Positions 9,415-17,183 of a stretch of DNA of 53,753 bases are shown piece by piece. Source of the stretch: DATARH01 sp050246595. Lineage in GTDB: Bacteria > Pseudomonadota > Alphaproteobacteria > ATCC43930 > CGMCC-115725. The DNA lies in assembly GCA_050246595.1 (NCBI GenBank), contig JBFWVT010000033.1, positions 1 to 53,753 on the forward strand, given 5' to 3'. Every line of letters starts with the position of its first letter. Position 1 is the first letter of the stretch. The position numbers and the translations under genes are program-made. Under the pieces are notes generated by a model that did no database searches, was not told where the DNA came from, and worked only from the letters and a program-made list of their open reading frames with translations.

Positions 9415-9722
9415 CGCACGAACATTCGATCAGGCTGGCGTTGTCGAGCACCGTTTCAGAAGACTTGGAAACGTTGGGGCGGTCAGCGGGTTCGCCGTTT
9501 GGCGATCCGGCCGCCCTCTCGGCAACTGCCCGACCGAGAGACCGATCTCCCGGTGTTGCGACGCGCTTACACCGCAGCGAGGCACCGCAACCGGTCACAC
9601 CCCGAAATCGTTAGCCTGCGCTATGCGGGGTTGAAACATCCAAGGACTGGCGGCGCTGCGACGCCCGCCCATCAGTCTGCCGCGCTTGCCGAAGCGACAA
9701 CCTGCCCCAGCGCCGTAACGGA
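9415..9722. other. Intergenic region after the pilin gene
   Basis: These 308 bp lie between two convergent small genes. Open frames exist on both strands but have no Shine-Dalgarno and no recognisable composition. No tRNA fold, strong terminator hairpin or repeat was found. Confidence 0.4.
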
Positions 9723-9890
9723 TCAGCTCATTTCGAGCATCACCGCTTGACGCTGTTCCAGCCGATCGGCCTCCCGCTCAAGATCCTCGGCCGTTCGCAG
9801 GCGGGCTTCCCAGATCGACGGGTTTCCCGTCTTCTCCGCGAATTCGCGGTACCAAGCGGCCAACTCCCGCAGCTTCAGTGGATCGTCCAT
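9723..9890 (-). CDS. Small conserved-type hypothetical protein, 55 residues
   Basis: The leftward frame encodes MDDPLKLRELAAWYREFAEK, followed by a 35-residue tail rich in Glu and Arg (LRTAEDLEREADRLEQRQ). It is a highly charged, all-helical small protein of a kind common in rhizobial genomes, where LRELAAWYREFAE-like starts recur. It has no signal peptide or membrane segment. The function is unknown. A short conserved frame with this codon use between two larger genes is unlikely to be chance. Confidence 0.7.
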   Translation of the reverse strand: MDDPLKLRELAAWYREFAEKTGNPSIWEARLRTAEDLEREADRLEQRQAVMLEMS

Positions 9891-9994
9891 GGGCTTGGCC
9901 TCGTCCTTCCGGCTTCAAGCCGCCAACAATTCAGCCCGGACCAGGTTCCTGAACTGCGCTGTTTCGCAGCAGCTCGCGCCGCCGTAATGAGAAA

Positions 9995-11278
9995 TCAGGC
10001 GCTCCCGAGCCGCCGCCACCACTTCCACGTCGCCGCCAGCGCGCCCAGCCCCACCGCGCCCGACAGCGCCGTCGCCGCCGAGGCGCCGATCAGGTCGGCG
10101 AGCACCCCGAGCGCCAGAAATCCGATCGGACCCGAGCCGATGCAGACCGACAGGACCCCGTACAACCGGCCGCGCATCTCGGGCGGCGCCGCGAGATAGA
10201 TCAGCGTCGCCTGCATGACGCTGAACCCGGCATTCGACACGCCGGTCAGCAGCAGCGCCGCCCCGGCCACCGGCACGTTCGGCACCAGCGCAAAGACGAT
10301 CAGCATCGCCATGTACACCGCGACGCCGCCGACATAGAGCAGCGTGTAATGCGCCGGTCTTGCATAAACCGCGATCGCGACGACGCCGATAAACGCGCCG
10401 ATCCCGTCCATGCTCGCCAGCGCCCCGATCGCGCTCGCACCAAGCTCCAGATTGTCCTTGCCGATGACCGGGATCATCGCGGTGAACGGCCATCCGAACA
10501 CGTTGTAGATGACCGTCACGAGCAATATCCCGATCAGCCGGGGTTCGCGCCGCACCAGCACAAACCCCTCGATGATGCGCGCCGGCACGCTGCCGACCGG
10601 CGCGGCGATCTGGATATTGCGGTGCCGCAGCGCGATCGCGGCGGCCAGCGCGACAACATAGAACAGCACGCTGGCCGTGAACGCGCCGGAAATCCCGGCC
10701 CAGGCGAGCAGCGCACCGCCGATCGTCGGACCCAGCATGCGGCTGGCGTTGTTGCCGCCGACATCGAGCGACATCGCCGATCCCATCTGCTCGGACCCGA
10801 CGACCTCGCCGATCATGACCCGCCGCACCGGGTTGTCGGCCGCCCACGCAACCCCGTTGACAAAGCTGGCGAGCGCCAGATGCCAGACAGCCAGCACATC
10901 GGCGTAGGCGAGCACGGCCAGGGTCAGCGAGGTCGTCAGCATCAGCAGCACGACACCGATCAGCGCCTTGCGCCGCTCGATCCGTTCGGCCAATGCGCCG
11001 ATCACCGCCCCGAACAGTGCCAGCGGCAGCATGCGCAGCAGCGTCATCAGCGCAACGTCGAACGCCGAACCGGTCTGCTCGTAGACAAAAACCCCGACCG
11101 CCAGCATCTCCAGCCAGCGCACCGCCGAGATGACAAAACCGACGAGCCAGAGGCGGCGGAAATCGGGGCTGGCAAGCATTGCCCAACGTGACGCCGCGCG
11201 TGCGGCCGGGGTCGCCGCGCCGGTCGAAGCCGCCGGGGCTGCGCCGCGACGGCCGCGGAACCATTGGGCAATGCTCAT
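9995..11278 (-). CDS. MFS transporter (enterobactin-exporter/MFS_3-like)
   Basis: This 427-residue protein has about 12 transmembrane helices in two halves. The loop between helices 2 and 3 reads GALAERIERRKALIG, the cytoplasmic MFS motif A equivalent. A long Ala-rich N-terminal tail precedes the first helix (SPDFRRLWLVGFVISAVRWL), a start typical of MFS_3 exporters such as EntS-like proteins. The substrate is unknown. It diverges from the SDR gene at 11449 across 170 bp. Confidence 0.88.
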   Translation of the reverse strand: MSIAQWFRGRRGAAPAASTGAATPAARAASRWAMLASPDFRRLWLVGFVISAVRWLEMLAVGVFVYEQTGSAFDVALMTLLRMLPLALFGAVIGALAERIERRKALIGVVLLMLTTSLTLAVLAYADVLAVWHLALASFVNGVAWAADNPVRRVMIGEVVGSEQMGSAMSLDVGGNNASRMLGPTIGGALLAWAGISGAFTASVLFYVVALAAAIALRHRNIQIAAPVGSVPARIIEGFVLVRREPRLIGILLVTVIYNVFGWPFTAMIPVIGKDNLELGASAIGALASMDGIGAFIGVVAIAVYARPAHYTLLYVGGVAVYMAMLIVFALVPNVPVAGAALLLTGVSNAGFSVMQATLIYLAAPPEMRGRLYGVLSVCIGSGPIGFLALGVLADLIGASAATALSGAVGLGALAATWKWWRRLGSA

Positions 11279-11349
11279 GTCTCGGCGGGCGGAGCGTGCG
11301 TGCGGAGCGGTGCGGTTACCGGAAAACCCGGAGCTTCAGGCCGCTGTTG

Positions 11350-11394
11350 TTGACCTGCTTCGGGCCGGCATAGTGTACATCCCGACAGTGTACA
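11350..11394 (+). promoter_or_regulatory. Possible operator: direct repeat AGTGTACA
   Basis: The octamer AGTGTACA occurs at 11372-11379 and again at 11387-11394, 15 bp apart, each containing the palindrome TGTACA. A TTGACC at 11350-11355 could be a -35 box. The site lies in the divergent spacer between an MFS exporter and an SDR, a common place for a TetR/GntR-type operator. No regulator gene is adjacent. Confidence 0.3.
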
Positions 11395-11448
11395 GGGCGC
11401 CGGTTTTTCGGGTGTGCCTCGGACCGGAAGAAGGGAGCGGCGGGAGCG

Positions 11449-12210
11449 ATGGATCTCGGATTGCAGGGAAAAAAAGCTGTTGTCACCGGCGGCACCCGCG
11501 GCATCGGCCGCGCCATCGCAACCTTGCTCGCCGCCGAGGGGTGCGATGTCGCGATCTGTGCGCGCACGCACGAGGCGGTGGACCGGACCGTCGCCGAGCT
11601 TGAGGGAGCCGGCATCAGGGCGTTCGGCGGCGCGGTCGATGTCGCCGATCTGGCAGCGCTGCGCGGCTGGATCGGCGAGGCCGGCGCGGCGCTCGGCGGT
11701 CTCGACATCTTTATCGCCAATGTCAGCGCGCTCGCCCAGGGGATGGACGAAGCCGCCTGGCGGCGTGGGTTCGAGATCGATGTGATGAGCACCGTGTTCG
11801 GCATCGAGGCCGCGCTGCCCTTGCTCGACCACTCGCAGGCCGGCGCGATCGTCGCGGTCGGCAGCACCGCGATGGCGGAGGTCTACGGCCCCACCCGCTC
11901 CTATGCCGCGGTCAAGGCGGCGCTGCTGCCCTATATCAAGGGGCTGGCGCGCAATCTCGCGGCAAAGAACATCCGGGCCAATATGGTCTCGCCCGGCAAC
12001 GTCTTTTTCGAGGGCGGCGTGTGGGACCAGGTCCGCCGGAACAACCCCGATATGTTCGGCCAGATGCTGGCGCGCAACCCGACCGGGCGTATGGGCACCC
12101 CGGAGGAGGTCGCCAACGCGGTCGTCTTCCTCGCCAGCCCGCGCGCCAGCTTTATCACCGGCACAAACCTGATCATCGACGGCGCGCTGACCCAGCGCGT
12201 GCAGTACTGA
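11449..12210 (+). CDS. Short-chain dehydrogenase/reductase (FabG-like fold)
   Basis: This 253-residue classical SDR has the cofactor motif TGGTRGIG at about residues 13-20, an NVSAL strand where NNAG normally sits, and the catalytic SYAAVK (YxxxK) near residue 157. The C-terminal FITGTNLIIDGA is typical. It probably acts as an NAD(P)-dependent 3-oxoacyl or hydroxy-acid dehydrogenase in the cytoplasm, but the substrate cannot be deduced. GGGAG lies before the ATG. The molybdate genes follow 31 bp downstream on the same strand. Confidence 0.88.
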   Translation: MDLGLQGKKAVVTGGTRGIGRAIATLLAAEGCDVAICARTHEAVDRTVAELEGAGIRAFGGAVDVADLAALRGWIGEAGAALGGLDIFIANVSALAQGMDEAAWRRGFEIDVMSTVFGIEAALPLLDHSQAGAIVAVGSTAMAEVYGPTRSYAAVKAALLPYIKGLARNLAAKNIRANMVSPGNVFFEGGVWDQVRRNNPDMFGQMLARNPTGRMGTPEEVANAVVFLASPRASFITGTNLIIDGALTQRVQY

Positions 12211-12241
12211 AGCGGAGGCCGGCCTGCCGCCGGCGCCGGCA

Positions 12242-12598
12242 ATGCCGCGGGTAAAGGTCAGCCTCATCTTCGAATCCGGTGCGCGGATCGGACCCGGCAA
12301 GGCCCGATTGCTCGAATCGATCCGCGATACCGGATCGATTTCGGCGGCGGCGCGCGAGATGCGGATGCCCTACAAGCGCGCCTGGGTCCTGCTCGACAGC
12401 ATGAACCAGGCCTTCACCGAGCCGCTCGTCGCGGCGATGCCGGGCGGCGCAGGCGGCGGCGGCGCGTCGCTGACCGAATTTGGCGCCGAGGTGCTCGAAC
12501 GCTACCGCCGCATCCACGCCCTCGCCGATGCGCGAGCCGCGGAAGACCTCGCCGCCCTGGCGCGCCGCGCCCGCGCCGAGCCGACTCCGAAGATCTGA
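12242..12598 (+). CDS. modE: ModE-like winged-helix regulator, DNA-binding domain only
   Basis: This 118-residue protein corresponds to the N-terminal DNA-binding domain of ModE, the molybdate-responsive regulator. The helix-turn-helix reads ARLLESIRDTGSISAAAREM, then RMPYKRAWVLLDSMNQ, and the wing ends GASLTEFGAEVLERY. Full-length ModE (about 260 residues) carries two C-terminal Mop/TOBE domains that bind molybdate. They are missing here, but a single free-standing Mop protein is encoded 81 bp downstream. It heads the modE-mop-modABC cluster and probably acts on the palindrome at 12639. No clear Shine-Dalgarno is visible. Confidence 0.87.
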   Translation: MPRVKVSLIFESGARIGPGKARLLESIRDTGSISAAAREMRMPYKRAWVLLDSMNQAFTEPLVAAMPGGAGGGGASLTEFGAEVLERYRRIHALADARAAEDLAALARRARAEPTPKI

Positions 12599-12638
12599 AC
12601 TTTAGGCTTGCCGGGCGGCGGCATCTTTGGTTCAGATG

Positions 12639-12662
12639 CGCTATGTCCAAATCGACATAGCG
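12639..12662. promoter_or_regulatory. Probable ModE operator (CGCTATGTC-N6-GACATAGCG)
   Basis: A perfect 9-bp inverted repeat with a 6-bp spacer lies 18 bp before the mop start codon. The outer halves CGCTAT and ATAGCG are 12 bp apart, the same geometry as the Escherichia coli ModE box (CGTTAT-N12-ATAACG at modA). Its position over the expected core promoter or transcription start of mop-modABC suggests repression when molybdate is plentiful. Assignment to the ModE-like protein encoded just upstream is inference. Confidence 0.75.
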
Positions 12663-12679
12663 AAACCCGGAGGCGGCAC

Positions 12680-12886
12680 ATGAAGCTCAGCGCCCGCAAT
12701 CAGCTCAAAGGCAAGGTTGTCGAGGTCCGGCGCGGCGCGACAACTGCGCATGTCCGGATCGATATCGGCAATGGCGCGGTCGTCACCGCCTCGATCACAA
12801 ACGAAGCCGTCGACGATCTCGGCTTGGCGGCTGGAGACGAGGCGATCGCCGTCATCAAGGCCTCCGACGTGATGGTCGCGAAGTGA
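12680..12886 (+). CDS. mop: Molybdopterin-binding (Mop/TOBE) protein
   Basis: This 68-residue single TOBE domain begins MKLSARNQLKGKVVEV and includes GAVVTASITNEAVDDLGL and the closing AVIKASDVMVAK, the full Mop (molbindin) pattern. Mop proteins assemble into hexamers that bind several molybdate ions, serving as stores or sensors. CGGAGG lies 6 bp before the ATG. Its stop overlaps the GTG start of modA (GTGA), so mop is translationally linked to the transporter. Confidence 0.93.
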   Translation: MKLSARNQLKGKVVEVRRGATTAHVRIDIGNGAVVTASITNEAVDDLGLAAGDEAIAVIKASDVMVAK

Positions 12887-13692
12887 TCGCGCCCGGCTTT
12901 CTGCCGCGGCACCGCGCGTTTCTGGCAATTGCCGTCTGCATTGCGGTCCTGGCGCTCGCCGGTCCCACCCACGCCCAAGGCGGCAATCCGCTAATCTTCG
13001 CCGCCGCGAGCCTGAAGAACGCGCTCGACGCCGTCAACCGGCGATACGAAGCGGAAACCGGCCGCAGGGTTACGATTTCCTACGCCGCGAGTTCGACACT
13101 CGCAAAACAGATCGAGAGCGGCGCCCCGGCCGATCTGTTCCTCTCGGCCGACCGGCGCTGGATGGACTACGCGGCAACGCACGAGCTGATCGACCCGAAA
13201 ACGCGCCACGACCTGCTCGGCAACGATCTGGTGCTGATCGCGCCAAAAGACAGCTCCCTCGACGCCGGGCAGGTGACGATCGCGCCGGGCTTTCCGCTGA
13301 AAGAAATGCTCGGCGACGGCCGACTCGCGATGGCGGAGCCGAACTCGGTGCCGGCCGGCGTTTACGGCAAGGCGGCGCTGACCGGGCTCGGCGTCTGGGA
13401 TCAGGTCGCCGGACGGGTCGCGGCGGCCGAGAACGTGCGTGCGGCGCTGGCGCTGGTGGCGCGCGGCGAGGCCCCGCTCGGTATCGTCTACAAGACCGAC
13501 GCGGCGGTCGAGCCGGGGGTCAGGATCGTCGGAACCTTTCCGAGCGAAACGCACGAGCCGATCATCTACCCGGTCGCGCTGACCCGGTCGGCGCGGCGCG
13601 ACATCATGGCGTTCGCCGAATATCTGCGCGGTCCCGCCGCCAGGAAAATTTTCGAGGAGCACGGGTTCGCCGTGCTCGACGGGGGGCGGTGA
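12883..13692 (+). CDS. modA: Molybdate ABC transporter substrate-binding protein ModA
   Basis: This 269-residue periplasmic protein has an N-terminal signal peptide (hydrophobic AFLAIAVCIAVLALAGP, cut near THAQ). The mature part follows ModA: PLIFAAASLKNALDAV near residues 36-50, ASSTLAKQIESGAPADLFLSA and MAEPNSVPAGVYGKAAL, which supply the oxyanion ligands. It starts at GTG inside the mop stop and its stop overlaps the GTG start of modB. Three overlapping starts in a row indicate one translationally coupled operon. Confidence 0.95.
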   Translation: MIAPGFLPRHRAFLAIAVCIAVLALAGPTHAQGGNPLIFAAASLKNALDAVNRRYEAETGRRVTISYAASSTLAKQIESGAPADLFLSADRRWMDYAATHELIDPKTRHDLLGNDLVLIAPKDSSLDAGQVTIAPGFPLKEMLGDGRLAMAEPNSVPAGVYGKAALTGLGVWDQVAGRVAAAENVRAALALVARGEAPLGIVYKTDAAVEPGVRIVGTFPSETHEPIIYPVALTRSARRDIMAFAEYLRGPAARKIFEEHGFAVLDGGR

Positions 13693-14393
13693 GCGGTCTG
13701 ATCGACTTCTCGCCCGAGGAGATCACGGCGATCCGCCTGTCGCTGTGGGTCGCCTCCTGGGCCGTGGCGTGCAGTCTGCCGGTGGCGCTCGCGACCGCGC
13801 TGCTGCTGGCCCGCGTAAATTTCTGGGGCAAGTCGGCGCTCAACGTCGTCGTGCACCTGCCGCTGGTCCTGCCGCCGGTCGTAACCGGCTATGTCCTGCT
13901 GCTGCTGTTCGGGCGCAAGGGACCGCTCGGCCGGCTGCTGGCCGAATATCTCGGCATTGTCTTTGCGTTCCGCTGGACCGGCGCGGCGCTGGCTTGCGCG
14001 GTGATGGGATTTCCGCTGATGGTGCGCTCGATGCGGCTGTCGCTCGACGCGGTCGATCGCCGCCTCGAAGATGCCGCCGCCACGCTGGGGGCCGGCACGG
14101 TCCGGGTGTTTCTGACCGTGACCCTGCCGCTGATCCTGCCCGGCATCGTCGCCGGCATGATCCTGTCCTTCGCGCGCGCCTTTGGCGAGTTCGGCGCGAC
14201 GATCACCTTTGTGTCGAACATACCGGGCGAGACGCAGACCCTGCCGACCGCGATCTACACCTTTACGCAGGTTCCCGGCGGGGAAATCGGCGCGCTGCGC
14301 CTGACCTTGGTCGCGGTTGCGATCTCAATGACTGCGCTGTTTCTCTCGGAGCGGGTCGGCGAGCGCGCCGCCCGCCGCGCCCTCGGCCACTGA
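13689..14393 (+). CDS. modB: Molybdate ABC transporter permease ModB
   Basis: This 234-residue inner-membrane permease has about five or six helices. The cytoplasmic EAA-type loop DAAATLGAGTVRVFLTVTLP lies near residues 128-148. FGEFGATITFVSNIPGETQT near 165-185 is the conserved ModB segment. The GTG start overlaps the modA stop. Length and motifs are normal. Confidence 0.95.
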   Translation: MSGLIDFSPEEITAIRLSLWVASWAVACSLPVALATALLLARVNFWGKSALNVVVHLPLVLPPVVTGYVLLLLFGRKGPLGRLLAEYLGIVFAFRWTGAALACAVMGFPLMVRSMRLSLDAVDRRLEDAAATLGAGTVRVFLTVTLPLILPGIVAGMILSFARAFGEFGATITFVSNIPGETQTLPTAIYTFTQVPGGEIGALRLTLVAVAISMTALFLSERVGERAARRALGH

Positions 14394-14394
14394 G

Positions 14395-15525
14395 ATGCTT
14401 GACGTCGCAGTCCGGCACCGTCTCGGCGCCTTCGTGCTCGACGCCGCGTTCAAGACCGAGGGCGGGCTGACCGCGCTGTTCGGCCGCTCCGGATCGGGCA
14501 AGACCTCGCTGGTCAACGTCATCGCCGGGCTGATCCGCCCGCAGCGCGGCCGTATCGTCGCCGACGGCGAGGTGCTGACCGACACTGAACGCCGCCTGTT
14601 CGTGCCGCCGCAGCGGCGCCGGGTCGGCTATGTCTTTCAGGAAGGCCGCCTGTTTCCCCACATGACGGTGCGGCAGAACCTGCTCTATGGACGCTGGTTC
14701 GCGCCGAGAGGCGGCCGGCCCGGCGAGACCGATTATGTCGTCGACATGCTCGGCATCGACGGGCTGCTCACCCGGCGTCCGGCGAACCTGTCGGGCGGCG
14801 AGAAGCAGCGGGTCGCGATCGGCCGAGCGTTGCTGTCGCGCCCGCGTCTGCTCGTCATGGACGAACCGCTGGCCGCGCTCGACGAGGCACGCAAGGCCGA
14901 GATCCTGCCCTATATCGAGCGGCTGCGCGACGAGGCCGGCGTGCCGATCGTCTATGTCAGCCATGCCGTCGCCGAGGTCGCACGGCTCGCGACGACGCTG
15001 GTCGTTCTGTCGGAAGGACGGGTCGCCGCGGTCGGCCCGACCGCGAGCGTGATGGGCCGCATCGATCTGTTTCCGCTGACCGGCCGCGCCGAGGCCGGCG
15101 CCATCGTGCTGACCCGTGTCGCCGCGCACGATGCGGAATTCGGGCTGACCGTGCTGCGTGCCGCCGCCGGCAAGTTGCGCGTGCCGTATCTCGACCTGCC
15201 GGTCGGTGCCGCGCTGCGTGTGCGTGTCCGGGCCCGCGACGTGATGATCGCGCTGTCGCCGCCCGAGGGCCTCAGCGCATTGAACGTATTACCCGGCACC
15301 GTTGCTGAGATCGGCCGGTCGGACGGCGCCATCGTCGACATCAGGCTCGATTGCGCCGGCGAGTCGCTAATCGCGCGTCTGACCCGCCGCTCGGTCGAAA
15401 GGCTCGGTCTCGCACCGGGACGGCCGGTCTATGCCGTCATCAAGAGCATCGCCTTCGACCACCACGCCTTCGCCGGCGCCCCGCCGCTCTCGCCGGGAGC
15501 CGACGCCGAGACAAGGCAGGGATAA
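14395..15525 (+). CDS. modC: Molybdate ABC transporter ATP-binding protein ModC
   Basis: This 376-residue protein combines an N-terminal ATPase with a C-terminal TOBE (Mop) domain. Walker A is GRSGSGKTS (about 25-33), the signature LSGGEKQRVAIGRAL (about 129-143) and Walker B LLVMDEPLAALD (about 151-162). The segment from about residue 290 (ALNVLPGTVAEIG to VYAVIKSIAF) is the molybdate-binding TOBE domain, which can sense intracellular oxyanion. One base separates it from modB. It closes the operon, and a palindrome follows at 15541. Confidence 0.95.
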   Translation: MLDVAVRHRLGAFVLDAAFKTEGGLTALFGRSGSGKTSLVNVIAGLIRPQRGRIVADGEVLTDTERRLFVPPQRRRVGYVFQEGRLFPHMTVRQNLLYGRWFAPRGGRPGETDYVVDMLGIDGLLTRRPANLSGGEKQRVAIGRALLSRPRLLVMDEPLAALDEARKAEILPYIERLRDEAGVPIVYVSHAVAEVARLATTLVVLSEGRVAAVGPTASVMGRIDLFPLTGRAEAGAIVLTRVAAHDAEFGLTVLRAAAGKLRVPYLDLPVGAALRVRVRARDVMIALSPPEGLSALNVLPGTVAEIGRSDGAIVDIRLDCAGESLIARLTRRSVERLGLAPGRPVYAVIKSIAFDHHAFAGAPPLSPGADAETRQG

Positions 15526-15540
15526 AGGCAGCGAATGTGC

Positions 15541-15565
15541 CCCTCTCCCGCATCGTGGGAGAGGG
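15541..15565. terminator. Palindrome CCCTCTCCC-N7-GGGAGAGGG at a convergent junction
   Basis: A perfect 9-bp stem lies between modC and the convergent FKBP gene. Related palindromes occur at 20592, 20719, 23904 and (variant) 31419, all at tail-to-tail junctions. It lacks a U-tract, so a bidirectional intrinsic terminator or mRNA-stabilising hairpin is likely but unproven. Confidence 0.6.
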
Positions 15566-15587
15566 AAACAGTGGGCTGTAAGGCTCC

Positions 15588-16064
15588 TCACCCCACCTTC
15601 AGCAATTCGACATCGAAGATCAGCGTCGCGTTCGGCGGGATGACGCCGCCGGCGCCGCGCGCCCCGTAGCCCAGACTGGCCGGGATTATCAGCGTCCTCT
15701 TGCCGCCGACCTTCATCCCGGCGACGCCCTGCTCCCAGCCGGGGATCACCTGGCCGGCACCGAGATTGAACGAAAACGGCTCGCCGCGATCGACCGAGCT
15801 GTCGAATTTCTTGCCCTTCTCGCCATTGTTGTAGAGCCAGCCGGTATAATGGACCGTGACCCGCTTGCCGCGCACGGCTTCGTCGCCGGTGCCGACTTTC
15901 TCGTCGGTGTATTTGAGGCCGCTGGGCAGTTCGGTCATTTTTGCCGAGGCTCCTGTTTGTGCCGCTTGGGGCTGCGCCGCCTGCTGGGCTGTTGCCGGAA
16001 GCGGCGCGGTGAACGAGACGAGCGCGAGCGCCGCCGCGGCGACGCCGAGATGGATCGGTTTCAT
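15588..16064 (-). CDS. FKBP-type peptidyl-prolyl cis-trans isomerase, exported
   Basis: This 158-residue protein has a signal peptide (MKPIHLGVAAAALALVSF, cut near PATAQQ) followed by a single FKBP domain. Diagnostic stretches are GKRVTVHYTGWLYNNGEKG, FSFNLGAGQVIPGWEQGVAG (active-site strand and loop), RTLIIPASLGYGARG and the closing LIFDVELLKV. It should catalyse prolyl isomerisation of exported proteins in the periplasm. It diverges from the DUF364 gene with a spacer of only about 33 bp. Confidence 0.93.
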   Translation of the reverse strand: MKPIHLGVAAAALALVSFTAPLPATAQQAAQPQAAQTGASAKMTELPSGLKYTDEKVGTGDEAVRGKRVTVHYTGWLYNNGEKGKKFDSSVDRGEPFSFNLGAGQVIPGWEQGVAGMKVGGKRTLIIPASLGYGARGAGGVIPPNATLIFDVELLKVG

Positions 16065-16097
16065 CGGAACGCTTATATGCTGGAGGGATTGCCAGAA

Positions 16098-16967
16098 ATG
16101 CGGAAGGGGTCCGTCGTGAGCAACGCCATCCTGAACGAGACGATCGCCGGCGTCACGGAATTTCTCGGCGCCGAACTCGACCGCATCACGGTCGAGCGCG
16201 CCGCGATCGGGCTGTTTTTCACCGGCGTCAAGCTCAGCACCGGCAATACCGGCGCCTGCGCCACCCCGATCAAGACGATCCCGGAGGCGGTCTGCTGCCC
16301 GTCCTCGGCGATGGCGATGCCGTTTCCGGGCAAACTGCGCGGCCGCCCGGCGCGCGATCTATTGCGCGAGGCATTTTCCGACCATGGCATCCGCCGCGCG
16401 GTCGGGATCGCGACGCTGAACGCGCTGGCCGACCGGTGCTGGGACATCCGGCCGCACCCGCTCGTCGAGTTGCGCCACGGGGTCGATGCCTTCCACGCCA
16501 ATGATTTCCGCCCGGGCGACCGCACCGTCGTGGTCGGGGCTTTCGTGCCGTTTCTGAAGGAGCTGAAACGGCGCGGTCTGCCGTTTCTTGTGCTCGAACA
16601 GGACCCGGCAACGCTAAAGGCCGACGAACTGCCGTTCTTCCGCCCGGCCGAGATGGCCCGCGAAATCGTGCCGCAGGCCGATGTGCTGCTGATTACCGGC
16701 ACGACGCTGATCAACGACACGCTCGAAGACCTGCTGGGCTGGGCGCGGCCCGAGGCGCGCGTCACCGTGGTCGGTCCGACGGTCGGTCTATTCCCGGACG
16801 CCTTTCTGCGCCGCGGCGCCGACATCCTCGGCTCGGTCCGCATTCCGCAGCCGGATGCGTTTCTCGACCTGCTCGCCGAGGGCGGCTCGGGCTACCATTT
16901 CTTCGGCCGCTCGGTCGACAAGGTCGTGCTGGTGCGGCGCGAGGCGGCGGTCGCCAAGGCGGCGTAA
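16098..16967 (+). CDS. DUF364/DUF4213-family protein (putative heavy-metal chelation)
   Basis: This protein of about 289 residues matches the two-part DUF4213-DUF364 architecture: an enolase-N-like first domain (LDRITVERAAIGLFFTGVKL, CATP, CCPSSAMAMPFPGKL) and a C-terminal DUF364 domain (VVVGAFVPFLKELKRRG, DVLLITGTTLINDTLEDLL, TVVGPTVGLFPDAFLRRGAD). Family annotation suggests metal chelation but the biochemistry is unproven. Starting points ATG 16098 (behind TGGAGGG) and GTG 16116 (behind AAGGGG) are both credible, and ATG 16077 would leave almost no promoter space. Closeness to the molybdate genes hints at metal handling, which is inference. Confidence 0.8.
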   Translation: MRKGSVVSNAILNETIAGVTEFLGAELDRITVERAAIGLFFTGVKLSTGNTGACATPIKTIPEAVCCPSSAMAMPFPGKLRGRPARDLLREAFSDHGIRRAVGIATLNALADRCWDIRPHPLVELRHGVDAFHANDFRPGDRTVVVGAFVPFLKELKRRGLPFLVLEQDPATLKADELPFFRPAEMAREIVPQADVLLITGTTLINDTLEDLLGWARPEARVTVVGPTVGLFPDAFLRRGADILGSVRIPQPDAFLDLLAEGGSGYHFFGRSVDKVVLVRREAAVAKAA

Positions 16968-17025
16968 CCAAAACCTTTAACGACCCAAGACCTCGATCGA
17001 CTCTCCCGTCTTTCCTACCCGCAAT

Positions 17026-17043
17026 CCCCGGATCAGTCCGGGG
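17026..17043. terminator. Hairpin CCCCGGA-TCAG-TCCGGGG
   Basis: A perfect 7-bp stem with a 4-base loop lies 59 bp after the DUF364 gene. The CCCCGGATCA-GTCCGGGG core is also a widespread alphaproteobacterial intergenic palindrome, so it may be a repeat relic that serves as a terminator. Confidence 0.45.
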
Positions 17044-17183
17044 AAGCGGGAAGGCATTTCAGCCTTGGCGCGCGCAGCACGGTAAAATCACCACGGAGGG
17101 TAGTGGCTCGGTTCGAATTTCCGCTTACGACCCATATCGGACGGAGGGCGCTCCGCGTCCTCCCCGGCGGCGCGTTGCAAAGC

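Noticed and set aside
9386..9750. Open frames of 70-83 residues on both strands after the pilin gene
   Set aside because: They have no Shine-Dalgarno, no domain and overlapping opposite frames. They were left as intergenic sequence.
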